Both the position numbers and the translations under genes were made by a program. 64,000 nt of DNA from Pedobacter nyackensis (GTDB lineage: Bacteria > Bacteroidota > Bacteroidia > Sphingobacteriales > Sphingobacteriaceae). Location of the stretch: positions 62,001 to 126,000 of the forward strand of contig NZ_FWYB01000013.1 of assembly GCF_900176505.1 (NCBI RefSeq), read 5' to 3'. The notes below the pieces were generated by a model. The model searched no databases. It had not been told where the DNA came from and saw nothing but the letters and a program-made list of their open reading frames with translations. Positions 44,040 through 52,707 of the stretch are shown here, in pieces (within the stretch, counting starts at the first letter, position 1; each line of letters begins with the position of its first letter).

Positions 44040-44570
44040 ATGGAAAATTTTAAAAACTATTCAATCGCAGCATTAGCAGCCTGCACAATAGCACTAAGCA
44101 GTGCAAATAACAAAACACGAACAACAAACATATTTGTCAGCCAACAAAAGGATACAGTCAGCATTGAACAATTCATAAAACAATTATCGATTTACAGTGC
44201 GAAAGAAATCAACCTTTCAAAACTGGCTAAAGAGAAATCAAAAAATCAAAAAGTCAGGGAATATGCCATAAAAGCTATAGATGCTTGCATTCTGCTTTAT
44301 TCAGACTTAAAGCCATTTGCAGAGCCCAGAAATATTACGCTTGCCGATTCGACAACTTTTGTTCCCGATGAACTCATTTCCGCTTTAAAAAAAGCTGGCC
44401 GCAAGGATTTTGACAAACAATATCTATCCATTACCATTGAAGACCATAACCAGGTTATTGCCTTAATGGAAAAGGGCACCATGTTCAGCGATACCGCAAT
44501 TGCAAACTTTTCAAACAAACAACTAGCCGTATTCAGAAGGAATCTGGAAGAATCCTGTTTTAATTCGTAA
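44040..44570 (+). CDS. DUF4142 protein with N-terminal signal
   Basis: 176 residues from ATG 44040 (MENFKNYSIAALAACTIALSSAN); the longer in-frame start at 43956 adds 28 residues without a signal and is less likely. After the signal the mature part is a ferritin-like helical DUF4142 domain: FIKQLSIYSAKEINLSKLAKEKSKNQKVREYAIKAIDA and FDKQYLSITIEDHNQVIALMEKG, read in pieces. DUF4142 proteins are exported and of unknown function, often stress-linked. It is divergent from tal and followed by no same-strand gene. Confidence 0.85.
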   Translation: MENFKNYSIAALAACTIALSSANNKTRTTNIFVSQQKDTVSIEQFIKQLSIYSAKEINLSKLAKEKSKNQKVREYAIKAIDACILLYSDLKPFAEPRNITLADSTTFVPDELISALKKAGRKDFDKQYLSITIEDHNQVIALMEKGTMFSDTAIANFSNKQLAVFRRNLEESCFNS

Positions 44571-44797
44571 TAAAAATAGTCGTAGGCTGCAATGGCATTC
44601 CTAATAGACCTTTTTGGTCCGCGAATACCATCAACACACTAAAACTGAGATTGTTCAATGATTTATATTTATTTTTTGAAAAAAGTTCAAAGAATGCTGT
44701 TGTATACTGAATAATTGAGATTGGAGAAGTCCAATGCACCAGTTATGGCGGAGGGTGGAGCATTTTATGGCTTAAATAGAATACCCATGTACCCGAT

Positions 44798-44986
44798 TTA
44801 CTTTCGATTTGATTGTTTCAAATACGCTGTAATTTGGCTTACCTCATTACTACAACACGCCCGCGCAGCGCTTTTGATACTTTCGGGTTTAACATTTAAA
44901 ACGGTGGACCAATAGACCAGTTCGCGTTCCTGGGAAAAATCAATAAATGTCTCTTTTCCGCCATCAAAGAAAATCAGCTTTTTCAT
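44798..44986 (-). CDS. Small DUF3606-type protein
   Basis: 62 residues. The C-terminal pattern QERELVYWSTVLNVKPESIKSAARACCSNEVSQITAYLK matches the small helical DUF3606 family (consensus ExeVrYWtxxlgVsxeeLxxAvxxvGxsxxxVxxyL). Function is unknown; members are common in Bacteroidetes and Proteobacteria, often near stress genes. The N-terminus MKKLIFFDGGKETFIDFS is ordinary and there is no signal. It stands alone, with a 609-base gene-free region upstream. Confidence 0.75.
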   Translation of the reverse strand: MKKLIFFDGGKETFIDFSQERELVYWSTVLNVKPESIKSAARACCSNEVSQITAYLKQSNRK

Positions 44987-45224
44987 TTACATTCAATTTA
45001 ATTACCAGTATTACAACAACAATCAAAGAACTCTGTTTAGCAAATAAATACTGGTTTTTAAAAAATAAATACCTGTTTATAGTCATTCCACATTTCTACA
45101 CAATGTAAAAGCCTGCTTTACAAATTCTGAATTTAATCCCCAAGCTAGCCTCTCGGTTATTCCACAACATAAATTTCTGTGATGATAGATACATTGAAAA
45201 AGATATAACTGCGTATTGTCCTAG

Positions 45225-45339
45225 GTCGTTCTCCGAGTAGTCATTTGTTCAAAATTAAATTCCTTACCATCAAGCGACAAGCACACAGAAAACAGCGCCA
45301 CAACTCAAACACATACATCTGACTACTCTGAAAAACGAC
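45225..45339. repeat. Small element bounded by imperfect inverted repeats
   Basis: GTCGTTCTCCGAGTAGTCA (45225-45243) and the reverse complement of 45320-45339, GTCGTTTTTCAGAGTAGTCA, agree at 17 of 20 positions. Total length 115 bases. No target-site duplication is obvious. It could be a decayed MITE-like element or a structured RNA. Confidence 0.45.
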
Positions 45340-45462
45340 AATTATAGAACAATCTTAAAAGGGATTAGTTCAAAAAAACAATCCCGATACACGCGATGGC
45401 AGGCTTATAGGTATCCCACTCGCGCCACTCGTCCTAAATCCAGATTTATGAATCATTTGGGC

Positions 45463-45495
45463 GACCGAAAAATCATTCGGTCAAGGTGTTTTTTT
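45463..45495 (+). terminator. Terminator-like hairpin with no known upstream gene
   Basis: Perfect stem GACCGAA / TTCGGTC with loop AAATCA, followed after AAGGTG by seven T on the plus strand. No plus-strand gene precedes it in the gap, which hints at an unannotated small RNA or a decayed gene. Confidence 0.45.
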
Positions 45496-45595
45496 CCTAG
45501 GAACTTTAGCGCCTCAATATATCAACTGCTATAAGCGCATTTTTTACACCTTGCTTCAAAATTTGATTAAACAACGACAGCAAACCAAAATACTA

Positions 45596-46870
45596 TCATT
45601 TAAACCTGCTAAAGTATGCCCGATCTAGAACTTCTCTATGATCTGGATGCGCGATTTCAATCAGTGCTCTTGCTCTTTGCTTCAGAGATCTGCCAAATAA
45701 ATTTACCATTCCATATTCAGTTACTACCCAATGAACATGCCCCCGGGTGGTAACCACACCAGCGCCTTCCTTAAGAAATGGAACAATCCTACTGATACCT
45801 TTTTGAGTTTGAGAAGGTAAGGCTATAATGGGTTTTCCATCTTCTGATAATGAGGCACCACGCATAAAATCCATCTGACCTCCAATACCAGAATATTGGT
45901 ATGTTCCGATCGAATCGGCACATACCTGACCAGTCAGATCCAATTCTATAGCACTGTTGATTGCAGTTACCTTAGGATTTTGCCGGATTATGCTTGTATC
46001 ATTCACGTAGCTAATATCCATTACGCGAACCGATGGGTTGTCGTCAACAAAGTCATATAGCTTTCTGGTACCAGTTAAAAATGAGGTTACAGATCTTCCT
46101 ATATTCAATTTCTTTTCACTGTTATTGATCACGCCTTTATGGATCAGGTCTATAACCCCATCAGAAAACATCTCGGTATGAAGACCAAGGTTTTTATGAC
46201 CGCTTAGATTTTTAAGAACCTGATCCGGAATACTTCCTATACCCAATTGTAAGGTAGCACCATCTTCGACAAGAGATGCCACATTATATCCAATTTTCCC
46301 TACAACATCATTAACATCTGAAGAATAATCTACGACAGGCAGTTCAGCATTATGATAAACCAGCGCATTAAGCCTGTCGACGTGAATAAAACTTTCACCA
46401 TGCGTCCTGGGCATTCGGCTATTTACCTGGGCAATCACAACCTTCGCCATATCGACTGCAGCTCTCGCTATATCTACCGAAGTACCCAATGAACAATATC
46501 CATGAATATCAGGTGGAGATACCTGTACAAGGGCTACATCAATCGGCAAGATGTTTTTTCGAAATAGCTGAGGAATCTGACTCAAAAATATCGGCACATA
46601 GTCTCCACGTTCACTATTTACCACTGCGCGGGTTGCGGCAGAAACAAATAATGAATTGAAAAAGAAAGACCTCCTGTGTTCGGGCAGATCAAAAGTAACA
46701 TCTCCCAAAGAGGTAATGCTAACCAGCTCAACATTTTCAAGCTCAGCAGACCTTTGTTGCATCTCCTTAACTAAGCACACCGGGGTTGCAGCTCCACCGT
46801 GAATGAAAACCCTATTTCCTGATTTTATAAATTTAACTGCCTCGGCAGCTTGAATAATTTTTGATTCCAT
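45596..46870 (-). CDS. Acetyl-CoA hydrolase/transferase family (4-hydroxybutyrate CoA-transferase-like)
   Basis: 424 residues. It transfers CoA between acetyl-CoA and a short-chain acid, or hydrolyses acetyl-CoA. Marks of the family: VFIHGGAATP near the N-terminus, PPDIHGYCSLGTSVD, GATLQLGIGSIPDQVL, the catalytic glutamate in LHTEMFSDGVIDL, and VTEYGMVNLFGRSLKQRA near the C-terminus. It starts 25 bases after nosY on the same strand and so looks like the last gene of the nos operon, although it has no known part in N2O reduction; acetate or succinate supply to respiration is a guess. Confidence 0.92.
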   Translation of the reverse strand: MESKIIQAAEAVKFIKSGNRVFIHGGAATPVCLVKEMQQRSAELENVELVSITSLGDVTFDLPEHRRSFFFNSLFVSAATRAVVNSERGDYVPIFLSQIPQLFRKNILPIDVALVQVSPPDIHGYCSLGTSVDIARAAVDMAKVVIAQVNSRMPRTHGESFIHVDRLNALVYHNAELPVVDYSSDVNDVVGKIGYNVASLVEDGATLQLGIGSIPDQVLKNLSGHKNLGLHTEMFSDGVIDLIHKGVINNSEKKLNIGRSVTSFLTGTRKLYDFVDDNPSVRVMDISYVNDTSIIRQNPKVTAINSAIELDLTGQVCADSIGTYQYSGIGGQMDFMRGASLSEDGKPIIALPSQTQKGISRIVPFLKEGAGVVTTRGHVHWVVTEYGMVNLFGRSLKQRARALIEIAHPDHREVLDRAYFSRFK

Positions 46871-46895
46871 ATTACTTATAAATTAATATCTTTTT

Positions 46896-47663
46896 CTATA
46901 AATCTTTCCTACTAAACTTCTTCAGTGATATAAATAGTGGAATTGCAATCCAGATAGATAATCCAAAAAAAGAAAGTGCCACTCCAACCTGGTTCCCAAA
47001 AAACTCCCTGAATATTGCCCCTGTATAGCCCATTAACGCAGAAATATCCATTTGCAACAAGATTTGAACGCGGCCTAAATCAATTGGGTTAAGAAAACTA
47101 AAAAACACCATAGCGCTTTCCAGCGGGTAGTCCTGAAACTGAAATAAAAAGAATAAGACCAGTGCATCAAAGATGAGAGAAAAATAGAGCCATAGTAATA
47201 TGGATAGCCCTATCCCTTTTGCTTTGTCGCGGGTAATACTCGCAGCTAACATAGCTATACTTACAAAAATAACCGTTAAAAATAGTCCAGTTAAAATCAT
47301 TGTGATACCCGTTGCATCGCCATGATACATCAGGATTGGTATGCCCGCTCCAATAAAAAAAGCGAGCGACAATGATGCCGCCAATCCACCAAATAAACTT
47401 AGCCAAATGGACTTTCTTTTGACAGGCTGACTAACCAGTAACTCTATAAACTCCGAGCTATTGTAAATATAAATTGTCGAGAAAATAATACTGATTAAGG
47501 GGACCAATATGAGTATAATGTTTAAAAGACTGAGCAAGCCCTTTGCAGCATTACTTTCCAGGTTAAAGACACTTAATGAAATCAACAATAACAGAAAGGT
47601 ATAGATTAAAACTATCTTGTTCTGAATGATATCTACAATTACGTATTTTAATATTTTTTTCAT
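46896..47663 (-). CDS. nosY: NosY-type ABC transporter permease
   Basis: 255 residues with about six membrane helices (KIVLIYTFLLLLISLSVF-like at the start, ILVPLISIIFSTIYIY, LSLAFFIGAGIPIL, MILTGLFLTVIFVSIAML, and a C-terminal SFFGLSIWIAIPLFISL). NosY is the membrane part of the NosDFY complex that helps load copper or sulfur into nitrous-oxide reductase; the assignment rests on the fold and on being three bases downstream of nosF in a nos operon. Conserved signature strings are few in this family. Confidence 0.88.
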   Translation of the reverse strand: MKKILKYVIVDIIQNKIVLIYTFLLLLISLSVFNLESNAAKGLLSLLNIILILVPLISIIFSTIYIYNSSEFIELLVSQPVKRKSIWLSLFGGLAASLSLAFFIGAGIPILMYHGDATGITMILTGLFLTVIFVSIAMLAASITRDKAKGIGLSILLWLYFSLIFDALVLFFLFQFQDYPLESAMVFFSFLNPIDLGRVQILLQMDISALMGYTGAIFREFFGNQVGVALSFFGLSIWIAIPLFISLKKFSRKDL

Positions 47664-47666
47664 GTT

Positions 47667-48371
47667 TTAAGCGACCATAATTTTAGCAATTGCTTTTGAC
47701 AGCTTTTCTTCCCCGGTATCCGCCTTTAATTCTGAAAGTTTTTTATAAAACATCAGCCGTCCGTCCTGCATGTAAAACACCTCGGTAATCAGGTCGTCCA
47801 ATTCACTTAAAACATGTGAGGTGATTAAAATCAATTTTCCTTTTTCCTTCTCAAGAATGATCTTATCTTTCAGTTTTTCAGAAGATACAGGATCCAGGCC
47901 GGCAGTAGGTTCATCCAGAATTAAAACATCAGGATTGAATAGAAATGCCAGACAAGCACTCACCTTTTGTCGGGTACCACCTGAAAGGGTGTGCATTTTT
48001 TTATTCATTAATGCGCCCAGGTCAAAGCTTTGTATAAGATCCTCATCTAAATGCACCTTACTGTCTTTTCTGAAATCCTTCATCATTTCGATAACATTTG
48101 CAATGGTCATATTTTCTGGGTAACGACCAATCTGTGGCATGTATCCCACTTGACTTCGATATAACCACTCACGATTTATAGACCGGCCATTGAATTCAAT
48201 AGACCCCTTGTCTGGCACGACCATTCCTAAAATAGATTTGATTAGCGTGGTTTTTCCGCAGCCATTTGGCCCCAGCAGAGCTATACACTCCCCCTTATTA
48301 AAAGAAACAGAGATGTCATTTAAAGCCTTTAATTTACCAAAGGTTTTCGTAATATTTTTTGTTACTATCAT
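47667..48371 (-). CDS. nosF: NosF-type ABC transporter ATPase
   Basis: 234-residue ATPase: Walker A GPNGCGKTTL, Q-loop region QVGYMPQIGRYPENM, ABC signature LSGGTRQKV, Walker B VLILDEPTAGLDP, and the switch histidine in ITSHVLSELD. It powers the NosDFY complex at the inner membrane. Its start overlaps the nosD stop by four bases (ATGA-type overlap), and nosY follows after three bases, so the three are made together. Confidence 0.93.
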   Translation of the reverse strand: MIVTKNITKTFGKLKALNDISVSFNKGECIALLGPNGCGKTTLIKSILGMVVPDKGSIEFNGRSINREWLYRSQVGYMPQIGRYPENMTIANVIEMMKDFRKDSKVHLDEDLIQSFDLGALMNKKMHTLSGGTRQKVSACLAFLFNPDVLILDEPTAGLDPVSSEKLKDKIILEKEKGKLILITSHVLSELDDLITEVFYMQDGRLMFYKKLSELKADTGEEKLSKAIAKIMVA

Positions 48372-49606
48372 AAAGATATAGGTCTCATTACCGGTTTGTT
48401 ATCTCTTAAATTTTCTGGAGTCACACCCGGCAGGATTTTTTCTGTTTTATCTAATAAGGAAACAATTAGACTTCTAAATAGCATTAGAGCGGCCGGATTG
48501 CTATCTATAATCATAGAATACATGCTAACCGGATGATAAGGCACATCACCAATATTATCCTTAAAAAGATCGTATCCTTCGTATTTGTCCCAGTAATTTC
48601 CAGTAAATGTATTCAGTACCAGGGATCCATTTGTCCCAATGTCGAACGTATTACCAATAAAATTATTCCTGCTGAAATCATTCTTGTCGCAACTGGCCTG
48701 AATTTTAACCGCCCAACCATTGTTATTAAAGATGTTCTTGTAAAGCTTAATTCTGCTGCAGCCTTCCATGTGTAAACCAACCGTGTTTTTAGTGAAATGA
48801 TTACCGGAGATATCACTATCTGTAATGTCCTTCAATAAAATTCCGTAGGCTGCGTCTCCCCAATTGTTTAAAAAATGGTTATTGTACATGCGAATGTTGC
48901 TACTATACATTACAGCAACCCCTGCTTCGTTGCGTTCAAAGATATTGCTCACATAAGTATTGCGGTTAGAAAACATGAAATGAATGCCATACCGTACATT
49001 CTGTGTGCTTACATTTCTCCAGATCAGGGAGTTTTTTACAAACTCAAAATACAACCCATCACGGTGCCCTTTTATTTTATTACCAATGATAATCAAGCTA
49101 TCAGAGCGCCAGCAATGGATACCATTTCCACTTTGAACTTCATCTTTCCCATAAGCCGTTATCGAATTATCTTTTATAGTGCAGCGTTTACTGTTCTGAA
49201 CGTAAATACCAAAATTTGTATCCTCTAAAATATTATTTAACGCCGATACCTTGTAACTGTCGTAAATCATTATTGCCCCCAGATCCCTGATCTCTGAACG
49301 TCCGGTATGCTGTAATTTAAACCCTTCTACGGTTGTATTCTTTGCTTTTATTGAAATGATCGCATATTTATTTTCGCCATCCAGCACCGGATAATTGATA
49401 CCTTTTAAAGTGATCGATTTTTGAATGATGATATTTTTTTCTTTATATAATCCCGGATCAACAAGGATAGTATCCCCATTTTGAGAAAGATCTACCGCCC
49501 TTTGTATAAATGCTACACTTCTCGTTTTACCAACCTTGATAACCTTGGCATCAGCAGAGAAAACTGCAAAGTAGCTGATCAGTATGAGATATAAGACTTT
49601 TTTCAT
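48368..49606 (-). CDS. nosD: NosD periplasmic copper-delivery protein
   Basis: 412 residues with signal peptide (VLYLILISYFAVFSADA) and a right-handed parallel beta-helix made of repeated turns such as NNILEDTNFGIYVQNSKRC, GIHFMFSNRNTYVSNIFE, GNHFTKNTVGLHMEGCSRI. NosD is the periplasmic partner of NosFY in maturation of the CuZ cluster of NosZ. The usual NosD C-terminus (GNYWDKYEGYDLFKDNIGDVPYHP) is present. The start overlaps the NosL-fusion stop by four bases. Confidence 0.95.
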   Translation of the reverse strand: MKKVLYLILISYFAVFSADAKVIKVGKTRSVAFIQRAVDLSQNGDTILVDPGLYKEKNIIIQKSITLKGINYPVLDGENKYAIISIKAKNTTVEGFKLQHTGRSEIRDLGAIMIYDSYKVSALNNILEDTNFGIYVQNSKRCTIKDNSITAYGKDEVQSGNGIHCWRSDSLIIIGNKIKGHRDGLYFEFVKNSLIWRNVSTQNVRYGIHFMFSNRNTYVSNIFERNEAGVAVMYSSNIRMYNNHFLNNWGDAAYGILLKDITDSDISGNHFTKNTVGLHMEGCSRIKLYKNIFNNNGWAVKIQASCDKNDFSRNNFIGNTFDIGTNGSLVLNTFTGNYWDKYEGYDLFKDNIGDVPYHPVSMYSMIIDSNPAALMLFRSLIVSLLDKTEKILPGVTPENLRDNKPVMRPISL

Positions 49607-50637
49607 TTAAGCGTTGGCATCAGTGAATTCAATTGTACCACTCTCCCTTCTATAGATTGCGTAGTTGCTTTTAATTGCTCTTCTGTAAGAAAAGCAGCAA
49701 TATTACTTCCCATGGGCGATCTAAGTGCTTCACTTTTAAACAAAAAGGCTTTCTGCAGATCAATGAAACCATGAGGATTCTCATAATCCACCAGATACAT
49801 ACCCTGAATATCCACATTTTTAACTGTTGCTTCTTTGCTAAATTCCATCAGGCAATGGAGATCATCAAACTTATAGATCTTTCCCTTTTTGCTAATCAAT
49901 TCCGCTCCAAAGCGCTTATCCATGACCCCCATTTTACAAAAAACGCAGGCATCCTTACCGACTTTAATAGGTTTAGGCTCAACACTACATGAAGCCATCA
50001 ATAAGATCAGTGAAAGAAACAAGGGCGCTGGTGTTTTCCATTTCATAACAGCCGTGTTTTTTTGATGCTTAAATTGAAGTATTATTGCCGTTAGCAAACC
50101 TATTCCTACACCAATAAATATCCAGCCACCAATGTCTGGAATCGAGTAAGCTCCAAAATTCAACAGTTGCTTATAACCAATAAGTGGAGGCTGATAACTC
50201 ATCCCGGGAACATTTATGGCCGCATTGGGATCCAAATCGTGTCCATACTGGTACTCCCATCGCCAAAAATCGGCCATTGCAACAATTCCAAAAATTACAA
50301 AAAGGGTAAATAAACTCAATAACCATTTAGCAGTTCGAAGAAAGATGGCCACTGCCAGCGAAAACACAGCAAAGAAAGTAATGATATATGGCAACACGGT
50401 AAATTCCAGAAAGTCTTCCGTATGGAGTGTCTTCATCCCGATGTAATGATTAAGTCCATTGATGATGTCAACATTTCCAGCTAATTTATTGGGATACATT
50501 TTTAACACAAGTCCCTCAGGATATTGTGGTGCAGCCAACTCTATTTGCCATAGTGGAACAAAAAGAACCACAATTAAAGCAAGTCCACATACCAATACTA
50601 TTTTTCTGTTTATGCCAGTTAATTCTCTAGATTTCAT
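49603..50637 (-). CDS. nosL: Membrane protein fused to a NosL copper-chaperone domain
   Basis: 344 residues. The first 190 contain about four membrane helices (IVLVCGLALIVVLFVPLW, FAVFSLAVAIFL, LFTLFVIFGIVAMADFW, WIFIGVGIGLLTAIIL). The last 145 are a complete NosL domain with its copper motif C231-x-x-C234-x-M (CVFCKM) and FDDLHCLMEF. At the junction stands what looks like a full lipoprotein signal, from Met198 to Cys217 (LSLILLMASC), so the NosL part could also be made or processed on its own. NosL binds Cu(I) for NosZ assembly. The membrane part occupies the place of nosB in clade II nos clusters; that homology is a guess. Confidence 0.87.
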   Translation of the reverse strand: MKSRELTGINRKIVLVCGLALIVVLFVPLWQIELAAPQYPEGLVLKMYPNKLAGNVDIINGLNHYIGMKTLHTEDFLEFTVLPYIITFFAVFSLAVAIFLRTAKWLLSLFTLFVIFGIVAMADFWRWEYQYGHDLDPNAAINVPGMSYQPPLIGYKQLLNFGAYSIPDIGGWIFIGVGIGLLTAIILQFKHQKNTAVMKWKTPAPLFLSLILLMASCSVEPKPIKVGKDACVFCKMGVMDKRFGAELISKKGKIYKFDDLHCLMEFSKEATVKNVDIQGMYLVDYENPHGFIDLQKAFLFKSEALRSPMGSNIAAFLTEEQLKATTQSIEGRVVQLNSLMPTLK

Positions 50638-50651
50638 AATTATAGGATCAC

Positions 50652-50693
50652 ATAAAAATAGACCCAGCTATGCATGAAGCATCAGCTGGGCTA
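50652..50693 (-). terminator. Hairpin with T run between nosZ and the NosL fusion
   Basis: On the minus strand TAGCCCAGCT pairs with AGCTGGG-T-CTA (one bulged base) and is followed by TTTTTATG. It lies just after the nosZ stop and inside the operon, so it probably terminates only part of the transcripts and keeps nosZ more abundant than its assembly genes. Confidence 0.6.
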
Positions 50694-50700
50694 TTCAAAA

Positions 50701-52704
50701 CTACTTTTTAAGCATTTCCTCTGCTGCTTCAGAGTTTTTACCAAGGCTAAAAGAAATCGGCACTTTCGATCCTTTTACGGAAACCCGAACATAACCTTGC
50801 ATTTCCTGGTGTAAAGCACTACAGAAATCGGTACAATAGATTGGGAACATTCCCGCTTTCTCAGGAACCCATTTTAGGGTAGTAGTTTCTCCAGGCATAA
50901 TCAGCAATTCAGCATTTTTATTCCCTTTTACACCGAAACCATGAGGTACATCCCAATCCTGCTCCAGGTTAGTTACGTGAAAGTAAACTTCATCCCCAAC
51001 TTTTACTCCTTCGATATTGTCTGGAGAAAAATGTGAACGCATTGCAGTCATATAAACGTGTACTTTATTCCCTTCTCTAACCACTTTAGAATTTTTCTCT
51101 CCCATGGTAACATAAGGATGTTTGTTCTCATCCAATCTGAAAATTTTCTGAGAATTCTTAGCAATTAATTCTGCAGGAACCATCTGAGCATAATGCGGCT
51201 CACCTATAGTTGGGTAATCCAGCAACAATTTCATCTTGTCACCACTAATATCAAAAAGCTGGGCACTTTGAGAGAGTTCTGGCCCAGTAGGCAAGAACCT
51301 GTCCTTTGTGATCTTGTTATAAGCAACCAGATATTTTCCATAAGGCTTTTTGGTATCACCACCTGGAATACTCAGGTGTCCTGGCGAATAATAAGTTGGC
51401 TGTCTATCTAAAACTTTTAAATCTTTGATATTCCATTTTACTATTTCGGAAGAGATAAAGAAAGTAGTATAAGCATTTCCTTTACCATCAAACTCCGTAT
51501 GCAAAGGTCCAAGTCCTGGTTTCTTAACTTCCCCATATAATGCAGCTTCATATTTTAGCACAGGAATCCCACCGTAATCACCATCATATGTTTTATTTGC
51601 AATAGCATTCTGGATCTTACTAAAAGAAAACACCGGAATAAGTGCCGCCAATTTACCACTACCTACTATATATTCACCAGATGGATCCACATCACAGCCA
51701 TGCGGAGATTTCGGACATGGAATCATATAAACCAGATCTGGAAAATCTTTAACATCAATAAGGGTAGTTTCGGTCTCCATTTTTGATGTTGCACTATGTG
51801 TAACTTCACTAAAGGTATTGTGTGCGTAATTGGCTTTAACTTTTTTTCCTTTACCTTGTTTAACATACTCCGCTGCCTTTTTCCAATTTACCGCAAGAAT
51901 GTAATCTTTATCTCGTTTAGAGGCATTTACTTCTAACAAGGTGTGCGCTTGTTCTGAATTGTAACAGCTAAAAAAGAACCATCCACTACTTGGCCCCTTA
52001 CCACTATGGCTCAAATCGAAATTCATACCGGGCAACACCATCTGAAAAGCAACTTTCATTTCACCTTCTTTAGGAGCAACGCTTACGAAGCTTAAAGTAC
52101 CCTTAAAATTCTTTTTGTATGAATCGATTGGCACATCTCCATCTTCATTATCCATAGGCACGCTAAAACGTGTTCCAGCAACTACGTATTCCGTGTTTTC
52201 GGTAATAAAAGGTGAAGAGTGGTTTCCCGCACTGTTTGGAATTTCAATGATTTCTGTAGTACGAAAGGTTTTTAAATCGATCCTGGCAATACGTGGCGTA
52301 TTATTTTCATTTGCAAATAACCAGCGTCCATCTATCTCTCCATTAGTCTGAGAAAGTGCAAGATGGTGCTGATCTCCCCAAGGGATTTCTCCATGAGAGG
52401 TATTCAACATGGACTTAGTTTCTTCGCTGAACCCCCAACCTTTTTCAGGATCAACGGAAAAAACCGGGATCACCCTTAACAAGCGTCCGGAAGGAATCCC
52501 ATAAACACTAACCTGACCGCTAAAGCCACCGGAAACGAAGTTATAAAGTTCATCATATTTTCCTGGCGCAACATACACCCTTCCGGCTGCATCACCACCA
52601 GTGGCGTCACCCGCATTTTTTGGTTTACAACCTGAAAGGTTCATCAGCATTAACAATGCTGCACATGAACACAAAATGTATAAGTTTCTTTTCATATCTA
52701 TCAT
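50701..52704 (-). CDS. nosZ: Nitrous-oxide reductase, Sec/lipoprotein (clade II) type
   Basis: Reduces N2O to N2 as a terminal electron acceptor outside the inner membrane. The 667-residue chain begins with a Sec lipoprotein signal (LMLMNLSGC) rather than a Tat twin-arginine signal, which marks clade II. CuZ-ligand strings are present: GDQHHLALS, SPHGCDVDPSG, GPLHTEFDGKG, GEPHYAQM. The C-terminal cupredoxin domain holds the full CuA motif C624-x3-C628-x3-H632-x2-M635. Start is Met1 at 52704 or Met4 (MKRNLYIL) at 52695. It is three bases after the cytochrome c gene, its likely electron donor. Confidence 0.97.
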   Translation of the reverse strand: MIDMKRNLYILCSCAALLMLMNLSGCKPKNAGDATGGDAAGRVYVAPGKYDELYNFVSGGFSGQVSVYGIPSGRLLRVIPVFSVDPEKGWGFSEETKSMLNTSHGEIPWGDQHHLALSQTNGEIDGRWLFANENNTPRIARIDLKTFRTTEIIEIPNSAGNHSSPFITENTEYVVAGTRFSVPMDNEDGDVPIDSYKKNFKGTLSFVSVAPKEGEMKVAFQMVLPGMNFDLSHSGKGPSSGWFFFSCYNSEQAHTLLEVNASKRDKDYILAVNWKKAAEYVKQGKGKKVKANYAHNTFSEVTHSATSKMETETTLIDVKDFPDLVYMIPCPKSPHGCDVDPSGEYIVGSGKLAALIPVFSFSKIQNAIANKTYDGDYGGIPVLKYEAALYGEVKKPGLGPLHTEFDGKGNAYTTFFISSEIVKWNIKDLKVLDRQPTYYSPGHLSIPGGDTKKPYGKYLVAYNKITKDRFLPTGPELSQSAQLFDISGDKMKLLLDYPTIGEPHYAQMVPAELIAKNSQKIFRLDENKHPYVTMGEKNSKVVREGNKVHVYMTAMRSHFSPDNIEGVKVGDEVYFHVTNLEQDWDVPHGFGVKGNKNAELLIMPGETTTLKWVPEKAGMFPIYCTDFCSALHQEMQGYVRVSVKGSKVPISFSLGKNSEAAEEMLKK

Positions 52705-52707
52705 TTA

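Larger units (their letters stand above)
44987..45595. other. Gene-free region with several inverted repeats
   Basis: 609 bases with no supported gene. It holds a 115-base segment with imperfect 19-20-base inverted ends (45225-45339), the second copy of the 17-base element (45362-45378), a strong hairpin followed by a T run (45463-45495), and an 8-base inverted pair (45482-45489 with 45546-45553). A small RNA is possible. Confidence 0.6.

Noticed and set aside
44715..44915. 66-residue plus-strand frame
   Set aside because: Mostly antisense to the DUF3606-type gene, whose family match is better.
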